A stretch of 5,073 bases of DNA, from NCBI GenBank assembly GCA_037384885.1, contig JARRNO010000234.1:1-5073 (forward strand), given 5' to 3'. Below, in pieces: positions 1 to 4,492 of the stretch. The position numbers and the translations under genes were made by a program. This DNA comes from JARRNO01 sp037384885. Lineage in GTDB: Bacteria; Acidobacteriota; UBA4820; DSQY01. Below the pieces are notes generated by a model, which had not been told where the DNA came from, made no database searches, and was given only the letters and a program-made list of their open reading frames with translations. Numbering within the stretch: the first letter of the stretch is position 1; the number at the start of each line of letters is the position of its first letter.

Positions 1-1111
1 CGAAGAATTCGCCTTGCCGGTCATCCGGGGCCAGCGTGGCCAGAAACCCGCGCGCGATGGACTGGGTCGGTCCCAGTAAGAGCCCTGCGAAACCCGCCAC
101 GGCGGCGAACTGCCAGAAATTGACGGCTCCGGCTACGCCGAGACAAACCAGCACCCAGCCGCCAAGCAGCCAATAAAGAACCGTTTTCGGCGACCACCTG
201 TCGGCCAGCCAGCCGAGGCTGAAGGCGCCCGCAGCCGCGACGATCTGCAAAAAGAGGAACAGCAGAAAGATCGTCTCGGTCCTCAGATGAATGACCTGCT
301 TTCCATAGATACCAGCAAACCCGATCACGGTGCTCAACCCGTCGTTAAAGAGAAAATAGGCGATCAGGTAAAAGAAGAGCGCGCGGTAAGAGCGGATTTC
401 CTTCAGCGTGCGCCACACGTCCCGGTACGCCCTTCCCAGGCCGACGAACTTCCTGTCTTTTCTGGCCCAGGACTCCCGGACCGAAAAAAGGGGCAGCGCC
501 GCCACAAGCACGAGCACGGAGACGAGGATAAAGGACATGTGGATCCGGGGAACGTTTTCCGGAGTGAATCCTCCCCTGTAAAGCCCGGCTCCGAGAATCA
601 GTGCGAGCAGTCCGCCCAGGTAGCCGAAACCCCATCCAAGTCCGGAAATGGTATCGGTCTTACCCGGAGGCGCCACGGTGATGAGCAGAGAATTGTAAAT
701 CACCCAGGCAAGTGAAAAGGAGAGGTTGGCGACGCCGAAGAAAAGAAAGGCCAGGTAGGCCCTCTCGGGGGTCACGAGCGCGCAGAGTGCTGTTCCCGCC
801 GCCATGGCGAGCGTCAGGGGGACCAGAAAGGGCTTTCTGCGGCCGACCGAGTCCGACACGGCGCCGAGCGCGGGCGCCAGGAGCCCTGAAATCATCACGG
901 AGCCGCCGTAAAGAATCCCCCAGAGCAGCGGCCCGGACTTGCCTGGATAAAGCACTTCAGTAAAGAAGATGGGAAAGCCGAGCGTCACCATGATGGTGGA
1001 ATAGGGTGACGTGCCGAAATCGTACAGGCACCAGGCCAGAATTCTAGGCCATTTACGCTGAGTTCCCTGGGACTCGACGGCGGTCTCCGGAGTTGGCATG
1101 CCCTGCATCAT
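1..1111 (-). CDS. MFS permease, UMF1 / Atg22-like family, C-terminus cut off by window edge
   Basis: Integral membrane transporter of the major facilitator superfamily; substrate unknown. I translated the minus strand by hand: 370 complete codons plus one base, open to the edge, with no internal stop. The N-terminus carries the UMF1-type signature AWCLYDFGTSPYST (residues 26-39). The MFS loop 2-3 motif GAVSDSVGRRKP is at 83-94, and a second similar loop, GWLADRWSPKT, lies in the C-terminal half. The last visible part, GPTQSIARGF followed by DDRQGEFF, is typical of this family near transmembrane segment 11. Family members are usually about 420-450 residues, so roughly 50-80 are missing. The start is uncertain: ATG at 1111, 1108 and 1099 and GTG at 1126 are all in frame, and none has a strong Shine-Dalgarno. 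It lies 39 bases after the protease gene, so it is probably the third gene of the leftward operon. Confidence 0.9.
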   Translation of the reverse strand, partial: MMQGMPTPETAVESQGTQRKWPRILAWCLYDFGTSPYSTIMVTLGFPIFFTEVLYPGKSGPLLWGILYGGSVMISGLLAPALGAVSDSVGRRKPFLVPLTLAMAAGTALCALVTPERAYLAFLFFGVANLSFSLAWVIYNSLLITVAPPGKTDTISGLGWGFGYLGGLLALILGAGLYRGGFTPENVPRIHMSFILVSVLVLVAALPLFSVRESWARKDRKFVGLGRAYRDVWRTLKEIRSYRALFFYLIAYFLFNDGLSTVIGFAGIYGKQVIHLRTETIFLLFLFLQIVAAAGAFSLGWLADRWSPKTVLYWLLGGWVLVCLGVAGAVNFWQFAAVAGFAGLLLGPTQSIARGFLATLAPDDRQGEFF

Positions 1112-1117
1112 ACCAGA

Positions 1118-1141
1118 GGCGTGCACGCCGGGGAACCGGCG
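1118..1141. repeat. 12-bp palindrome overlapping a GC hairpin between protease and permease genes
   Basis: GGCGTGCACGCC at 1118-1129 is a perfect 12-bp palindrome. A second inverted repeat, CGCCGG / CCGGCG with a 4-base loop, occupies 1126-1131 and 1136-1141 and begins about ten bases after the protease stop codon. The two share 1126-1129, so as RNA they exclude each other. No T tract follows in the direction of transcription, so this is not a standard intrinsic terminator. It could be an operator, an mRNA processing hairpin or chance in GC-rich DNA. Confidence 0.45.
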
Positions 1142-1150
1142 GGCCGGATC

Positions 1151-1987
1151 TCAGCCGCTCCGCCGGAATCCGCGTCTCGCCGTAGCGGCCGCCAGCGACA
1201 CCAGGACGACCCCGACGAAGAGTAGGGAAAAGGCGCCGGGCAGCACCGCAGGGTGATCCTTCCCGGCCGGAAGTGCGATGGAGAGCAGAATAAATGAATT
1301 GTGGGCGAAATGGCCGAGCATGGAGAGCCAGATGTTCCCCGTTTTCCACACCACGAAGGCGAGCGCGGTGCCCAGAATCGCCACGGGAAGAAACTGGGCG
1401 GCGGACAGGTGGAAGAGCGCGAAAAGAAGCCCGGAAGCGATGCAGGCCCTTACGGCGCCCCATCGCCGGAAGCAGTGAAGCAGAGCGCCCCTGAAAAGCG
1501 TCTCTTCGCAAAGGGCCGGAAGCAGAGCAAAGAGGAGGATGCGGAGGTAGGCGGGGTACCTCAGGAGCGCTGCTTCGAGGACCGTCTCTCTTGCCTGCAC
1601 GCCTGGAATCGCTGAGATAAGCGTCGCGATCCCAAGGGCGGCGAACGATCCCCCCGCCATCAGCAGGAAGGCGTAAGCCAGACCACGTTTTCCCACCTTG
1701 GCGGACGGCCAGATCTTCACAAGGAACCCGCGCAGCAGGGCCCATACAACCGTCGGCGCCAGCAGGGCGCCCAATTCAAGGAAGGCCAGATTGGTGAGTG
1801 TGGGATTGTGTACGCGTATGTACCACCCGCCCGCGACGAACAAGACCGCCGCCGCAAACAGGAGGATAAAACCGTCGAGAGGGGTCGCTTCCGGGGCCGT
1901 GGAAGGCGGTGGAAGCCCGGGAGCGGACTCCGGTTCTTCTTCCTCTGGACGCCGCACTCCGCCGCCTCCCATTCCGGGTGGGTTCAC
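1151..1987 (-). CDS. CPBP family intramembrane metalloprotease (CAAX/Abi type)
   Basis: Membrane-embedded glutamic/metallo-endopeptidase of the CPBP (Rce1/Abi) family, 278 residues, a usual length. Three family motifs are visible: EETLFRG at 161-167 (E161, E162, R166), FALFH at 189-193 (H193), and HFAHN at 226-230 (H226, N230). These supply the expected catalytic residues, so the enzyme looks intact. About eight hydrophobic segments follow residue 39. The first 38 residues are a Pro/Glu-rich, probably disordered cytoplasmic tail. The start is a GTG four bases after the stop of the zinc-finger gene, which suggests translational coupling. An ATG five codons later (1972) is an alternative, and neither has a clear Shine-Dalgarno. 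Bacterial members serve in bacteriocin self-immunity, peptide maturation or membrane protein turnover, and the substrate here cannot be told from sequence. Proximity to the anti-sigma-like gene suggests, but does not prove, a role in signalling. Confidence 0.93.
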   Translation of the reverse strand: MNPPGMGGGGVRRPEEEEPESAPGLPPPSTAPEATPLDGFILLFAAAVLFVAGGWYIRVHNPTLTNLAFLELGALLAPTVVWALLRGFLVKIWPSAKVGKRGLAYAFLLMAGGSFAALGIATLISAIPGVQARETVLEAALLRYPAYLRILLFALLPALCEETLFRGALLHCFRRWGAVRACIASGLLFALFHLSAAQFLPVAILGTALAFVVWKTGNIWLSMLGHFAHNSFILLSIALPAGKDHPAVLPGAFSLLFVGVVLVSLAAATARRGFRRSG

Positions 1988-1991
1988 AGGT

Positions 1992-2252
1992 TCACCGAAT
2001 ATTCAACTTGCTTTTTAACGCTTCCATGCAGGAATGAAACAGCTCCCGCTTGTCCTCCTCGGAGAGGGGATCCTTTTTCCCCATTTCCCGTAAGGCGTCC
2101 CGTGTCGTCTCCAAGGAAGCCAGGTAACGACGGCAAGGTTCGCAATCCGCCATGTGCCCTTCCAGGGCTTCGCACATCTCGGGATTGAGTTCGCCGTCGA
2201 TATAGGGCGAAAGTCTTTCGAACATTTCCCTGCAGGCTGTTTTGTCGTGCAT
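1992..2252 (-). CDS. Small zf-HC2 (anti-sigma factor type) zinc-finger protein
   Basis: An 86-residue soluble protein with the zf-HC2 fold typical of zinc-binding anti-sigma factors. The expected pattern is present: C7 in TACREMFERLSPYIDGEL, then H33-x3-C37-x2-C40 in GHMADCEPC, which would bind one zinc. The remainder is charged and helical. There is no transmembrane segment, unlike many membrane-anchored anti-sigma factors. I chose ATG 2252 because GGAGG lies five bases upstream (2258-2262). An in-frame ATG at 2273 would add seven residues, but it has no such site and falls inside the candidate -10 element. It is the first gene of the leftward operon, ahead of the membrane protease. No sigma factor gene is next to it, so its partner, if it is an anti-sigma factor, is encoded elsewhere. 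It could instead be a small zinc-finger regulator with another partner. Confidence 0.86.
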   Translation of the reverse strand: MHDKTACREMFERLSPYIDGELNPEMCEALEGHMADCEPCRRYLASLETTRDALREMGKKDPLSEEDKRELFHSCMEALKSKLNIR

Positions 2253-2257
2253 CCCTT

Positions 2258-2262
2258 CCTCC
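2258..2262 (-). promoter_or_regulatory. Ribosome binding site deciding the zf-HC2 gene start
   Basis: GGAGG on the minus strand, five bases before ATG 2252. It favours this ATG over the in-frame ATG at 2273. Confidence 0.8.
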
Positions 2263-2268
2263 ACCCTG

Positions 2269-2298
2269 TTCATCCCACACCGGCGGCCCGCTTGTCAA
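2269..2298 (-). promoter_or_regulatory. Candidate sigma-70 promoter of the leftward operon
   Basis: A perfect -35 box TTGACA lies at 2293-2298 on the minus strand. After an 18-base spacer comes GATGAA at 2269-2274, a poor -10 (3 of 6 matches), but it is preceded by TGG, giving an extended -10. Transcription would begin about seven bases later, just before the Shine-Dalgarno, so the leader would be very short. The -35 box sits in a small inverted repeat, CTTG-T-CAAG (2291-2299). The -35 is strong and the -10 is weak, so this is a candidate only. Confidence 0.45.
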
Positions 2299-2315
2299 GT
2301 GAGGCGGCTTCCAAT

Positions 2316-2348
2316 CGGCGTGACCGGTGAAAAGCGGCACGCCGTGAC
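2316..2348. repeat. 7-bp inverted repeat with overlapping direct repeat
   Basis: CGGCGTG (2316-2322) and CACGCCG (2338-2344) are perfect inverted copies separated by 15 bases. The first arm with its flank, CGGCGTGAC, also recurs as CGCCGTGAC (2340-2348) in direct orientation with one mismatch. It lies about 20 bases upstream of the leftward -35 box, where an activator or repressor site could be. This is inference only, because GC-rich DNA yields such repeats by chance. Confidence 0.35.
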
Positions 2349-2404
2349 TTCCCCCCGCCGGGTTGCCAATTCGGTCTCTTTTTGTCAGACTTTTGCTGTG
2401 GATT

Positions 2405-2423
2405 AGAGTGAGGTTTCCACTCT
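2405..2423. repeat. Short inverted repeat upstream of purE
   Basis: AGAGTG (2405-2410) and CACTCT (2418-2423) form a perfect 6-bp inverted repeat around a 7-base centre, about 70 bases before purE. It could be an operator half-site pair or a weak hairpin in a purE leader. No T tract follows. Confidence 0.35.
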
Positions 2424-2452
2424 GTTCAACTCATAGATACCAAAATCGCCAA

Positions 2453-2468
2453 CGCCTCAAGAGAGGCG
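2453..2468 (+). repeat. Perfect 6-bp hairpin before the purE ribosome binding site
   Basis: CGCCTC (2453-2458), loop AAGA, then GAGGCG (2463-2468). It is a perfect stem with a 4-base loop that ends 12 bases before the Shine-Dalgarno. It would be in the mRNA only if transcription starts upstream of it. If the TATAAT at 2471 is the real -10, the repeat instead overlaps the -35 and spacer region, where it could be an operator. The following bases are not T-rich, so it is not a terminator. Confidence 0.45.
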
Positions 2469-2470
2469 GA

Positions 2471-2476
2471 TATAAT
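2471..2476 (+). promoter_or_regulatory. Perfect TATAAT -10-like box just before purE
   Basis: TATAAT matches the sigma-70 -10 consensus exactly. No good -35 lies 16-18 bases upstream (the hexamer there is close to GCCAAC), and there is no TGn extension. A start about seven bases downstream would fall inside the purE Shine-Dalgarno, so a transcript from here would have almost no leader. It may be a real promoter for a near-leaderless message, or chance. Confidence 0.3.
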
Positions 2477-2480
2477 CCAT

Positions 2481-2485
2481 AGGAG
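2481..2485 (+). promoter_or_regulatory. Ribosome binding site of purE
   Basis: AGGAG, five bases before ATG 2491. It is part of an 8-bp palindrome, GGAGCTCC (2482-2489). Confidence 0.8.
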
Positions 2486-2490
2486 CTCCG

Positions 2491-2985
2491 ATGAGTACCG
2501 AAAAGAAACTGGTGTCGATTCTGATGGGAAGCGCATCCGACTTCGAACGTGTCAAGCCATGCATGGAAGTCCTTCAAAATTATGGAATTCCTCATGAAGT
2601 TCACGTTCGGTCCGCCCACCGCACCCCGCAGGAAACGGCGGACTACGTGAAAGACGCCGAAAACCGGGGTGTTGAGGTTTTCATCGCTGCGGCCGGGATG
2701 GCGGCTCATCTCGCCGGGGCCGTGGCGGCACACAGTTTTCTGCCCGTCATCGGCCTTCCGCTTGCCGCAGGTCCTCTCAACGGTCTCGACGCCCTGTATG
2801 CGACCGTCATGATGCCGCCCGGCCTTCCCGTAGCGACCGTCGGCGTGAACGGGGCCGCAAATGCGGCGCATCTGGCCGTCCAAATCATGCAGGGAGCACA
2901 CCCTGAATTCAAGAACCTGCTTCGGGACAAGCGGGAGAGCATGAAGGAAAAGGTGCTGAGGCAGGACGCCGAACTGCCCCGGTAA
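2491..2985 (+). CDS. purE: PurE, N5-carboxyaminoimidazole ribonucleotide mutase (class I type)
   Basis: Cytoplasmic enzyme of de novo purine synthesis that forms CAIR (4-carboxy-AIR) from N5-CAIR. The 164 residues are the normal PurE length. The phosphate/substrate motif MGSASD is at 12-17, SAHRTP at 41-46 with the catalytic histidine H43, AGMAAHLAGAVAAH at 68-81, and LPVIGLP at 84-90. Then come GLDALYATVMMPPGLPVAT (98-116) and NAAHLA, which close the octamer-type fold. SAHRTP (rather than the SAHKT of AIR carboxylases) fits class I, which normally works with PurK; no purK is in the window. The start has a clear Shine-Dalgarno and the family-typical N-terminus. It is the first gene of the rightward group, and the next gene begins seven bases after its stop. 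The loop GVNGAANAA is two residues shorter than the E. coli counterpart, a common variation. Confidence 0.97.
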   Translation: MSTEKKLVSILMGSASDFERVKPCMEVLQNYGIPHEVHVRSAHRTPQETADYVKDAENRGVEVFIAAAGMAAHLAGAVAAHSFLPVIGLPLAAGPLNGLDALYATVMMPPGLPVATVGVNGAANAAHLAVQIMQGAHPEFKNLLRDKRESMKEKVLRQDAELPR

Positions 2986-2992
2986 GACACCC

Positions 2993-3694
2993 ATGCCGCG
3001 GATCATTTCCGCTCCATCTGAAACTCTCCAGCTCTGGCTGCCACAGGCAGCCCGCCATCTCCNNNNNNNNNNNNNNNNNNNNNNNNNNNNNNNNNNNNNN
3101 NNNNNNNNNNNNNNNNNNNNNNNNNNNCTCGCCCTTCCGACGGAGACCGTTTACGGCCTGGCCTGCGTCCCGGAAATCCGGGAGGCGGTCGAGGCGCTCT
3201 TTGCACTCAAGGAAAGGCCGGCCGACAAGCGCCTTCCGCTTCAGGTGGACAGCGTCGAAACGGCCGAGGCGGCGGGATTTTCTCTCTCTGCCGGCGCCCT
3301 CAGGCTGGCCGGAGCCTTCTGGCCCGGAGCTCTGACCCTGATTCTCCCCCGCCCAGGCTTTCTTCCGCCGTGGTTCGCCCCAGGCAGCGCCACCGTGGGG
3401 CTGAGAATCCCGAACCATCCGGTCGCCCTCGCCCTGCTCAAAGAAATGGACCGTCCCCTCGCTGTGACCAGCGCCAATCTTTCGGGACATCCCCCTTGCA
3501 TGGATGCACGCGAGACAGCCGGTTGCTTTGCCGGCGAGAATCAACTCCTCGTATTGGACGGAGGCCGGGCGCGGGGCGGAATCGCATCCACGGTAGTTTC
3601 CGTCGAGGAAGAAGGTATCCGCGTTTACAGGCAGGGTCCGCTTGCTCTCAGCGATCTGGAATCCGCCCTGGCGGAGCCGATTCCGGGGGCGTAA
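2993..3694 (+). CDS. tsaC: L-threonylcarbamoyladenylate synthase (TsaC/Sua5/YrdC family), interrupted by an assembly gap
   Basis: Makes threonylcarbamoyl-AMP from threonine, bicarbonate and ATP, the first step of the t6A modification at position 37 of ANN-decoding tRNAs. After the gap the YrdC signature is clear: PTETVYGL (nt 3137-3160), then LKERPADKRLPL with the nucleotide-binding Lys/Arg, FWPGALTLIL, TVGLRIPNHP, AVTSANLSG and STVVSV, ending in YRQGPL. There is no second Sua5 domain, so it is the short TsaC type. The first 23 codons (2993-3061) also fit the family N-terminus. Both sides of the N run are in the same frame as assembled, but about 22 codons are unknown and the true gap may be shorter. 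The predicted 233 residues are slightly longer than the usual 200-215. The start is seven bases after purE with only a weak Shine-Dalgarno, which suggests coupling. Function is well supported; the exact protein sequence is not. Confidence 0.94.
   Translation: MPRIISAPSETLQLWLPQAARHLXXXXXXXXXXXXXXXXXXXXXXLALPTETVYGLACVPEIREAVEALFALKERPADKRLPLQVDSVETAEAAGFSLSAGALRLAGAFWPGALTLILPRPGFLPPWFAPGSATVGLRIPNHPVALALLKEMDRPLAVTSANLSGHPPCMDARETAGCFAGENQLLVLDGGRARGGIASTVVSVEEEGIRVYRQGPLALSDLESALAEPIPGA
3063..3127. other. Assembly gap (65 N)
   Basis: Unresolved bases inside the tsaC-type gene, just before its PTETVYGL motif. This indicates a scaffolded draft assembly. Confidence 0.99.
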
Positions 3695-3706
3695 GCGGTT
3701 CCGCTT
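3693..3706. repeat. Small inverted repeat overlapping the tsaC stop codon
   Basis: AAGCGG-TT-CCGCTT is a perfect 6-bp inverted repeat with a 2-base centre, starting inside the TAA stop. As RNA it would form a 5-bp stem with loop GTTC. No T tract follows, so a terminator is unlikely. Confidence 0.4.
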
Positions 3707-3733
3707 GGAAAGGGTCCGGCCATACTCCCTCGC

Positions 3734-3739
3734 AGGGGA
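3734..3739 (+). promoter_or_regulatory. Ribosome binding site of the sirtuin gene
   Basis: AGGGGA four bases before ATG 3744. It decides this start against the upstream in-frame ATG at 3642, which lies inside the preceding gene. CCCT at 3727-3730 can pair with AGGG of this site (3-base loop), so a weak hairpin might mask it. Confidence 0.7.
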
Positions 3740-3743
3740 TCAT

Positions 3744-4469
3744 ATGGCGAAGATAAGCACTGCAACAGCCGCCGTGTTGACAGGCGCCGGGATCTCGGCC
3801 GAAAGCGGCCTCTCTCTCTTCCGGGGCGGAGGCGGCTTGTGGGAGGGCTATCCGGTTCAAGAGGTGGCGACCCCGGAGGGGTTTCGCAAGGATCCGGCCC
3901 GCGTCTGGCGCTTCTATCATCAAAGGCGCCTCCAGGCGGCCAAGTCGCTGCCGAATAGCGGCCACAGGGCTCTCGCCGATGTTGAAAACAAGCTGGGAAA
4001 CCGTTTGACGCTGATCACCCAGAACGTAGATGGCCTGCACCAGGCTGCCGGCAGCAGGCGCGTCCTGGAAATCCATGGAAGCCTCTGGCGAATCCGCTGC
4101 GTTCGGTGTGGCACAGAGTGCGAAGACAGGCGAGAGGCATTCGAGGAACTGCCACCGAGATGCAGCTGTGGTGGATTAATGAGACCCTGCGTGGTGTGGT
4201 TCGGCGAAGTCCTTCCGCAAGACATTTTCGCCCGGGCTGTTCAGGCGGCGGCCGAAAGCACGGTTTTCGCCGTGGTGGGGACTTCCGCGGTCGTCGAACC
4301 GGCGGCTTCCCTGGCAAGAGTGGCCGCCGGAGAAGGGGCCGAAGTCTGGGAGGTCAACCCAGAAGAAACTCCGCTTTCGGCTTTGGCGGAACGGGTTTAC
4401 CGGCGCAGCGCGGCCGAAATCATGGACAGGGTCGCAATCGATCTCCTGCGCCGCCTCGGCGAGGACTGA
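3744..4469 (+). CDS. cobB: NAD-dependent protein deacylase, class III sirtuin (CobB / SIRT5-like)
   Basis: Cytoplasmic enzyme that removes acyl groups from protein lysines, using NAD+ and releasing nicotinamide and O-acyl-ADP-ribose. The 241 residues are the usual length. Motifs in order: GAGISAESG (14-22) with FRGGGGLW (26-33) of the NAD site; TQNVDGLH (92-99); catalytic H111 in EIHGSLW; zinc cysteines C119, C122, C140 and C142; VVWFGE (150-155); GTSAVVEPAA (179-188); and VNPEETPL (204-211). Y58 and R61 in RFYHQRR match the Tyr-x-x-Arg pair (Y102/R105 of human SIRT5) that binds negatively charged acyl groups, so desuccinylase or demalonylase activity is likely beside deacetylation. Oddities are LSLFR where IP(T/D)FR is common, and Cys149 where Asp or His is common before VVWFGE. 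It starts 49 bases after the tsaC-type gene with a good Shine-Dalgarno and probably shares its transcript. It converges with the next gene. Confidence 0.96.
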   Translation: MAKISTATAAVLTGAGISAESGLSLFRGGGGLWEGYPVQEVATPEGFRKDPARVWRFYHQRRLQAAKSLPNSGHRALADVENKLGNRLTLITQNVDGLHQAAGSRRVLEIHGSLWRIRCVRCGTECEDRREAFEELPPRCSCGGLMRPCVVWFGEVLPQDIFARAVQAAAESTVFAVVGTSAVVEPAASLARVAAGEGAEVWEVNPEETPLSALAERVYRRSAAEIMDRVAIDLLRRLGED

Positions 4470-4492
4470 CGCGCAACACCGTTCCCCCTGAT

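Larger units (their letters stand above)
2253..2490. other. Divergent intergenic region between zf-HC2 gene and purE
   Basis: About 240 bases without a coding sequence, more AT-rich than the genes from about 2365 onward. It must hold the control signals of both flanking operons. I see the candidate leftward promoter, three short inverted repeats, a TATAAT box and the purE ribosome binding site, listed separately. I see no tRNA, no recognisable riboswitch fold and no small ORF with a good start. Confidence 0.8.

Noticed and set aside
287..715. 142-codon plus-strand open frame
   Set aside because: It is antisense to the permease, whose minus frame is open and motif-bearing across the whole stretch.
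1053..1745. 230-codon minus-strand open frame inside the protease gene
   Set aside because: The CPBP frame carries all catalytic motifs and hydrophobic segments; this alternative frame is Arg/Pro-rich and has no recognisable family.
2253..2490. Purine-type riboswitch or other structured leader RNA upstream of purE
   Set aside because: Only isolated 6-7-bp inverted repeats are present; I see no three-way junction or conserved core of a purine, glycine or PRPP riboswitch.
2431..3006. 191-codon minus-strand open frame opposite purE
   Set aside because: It is antisense to a fully conserved purE and has no recognisable domain.
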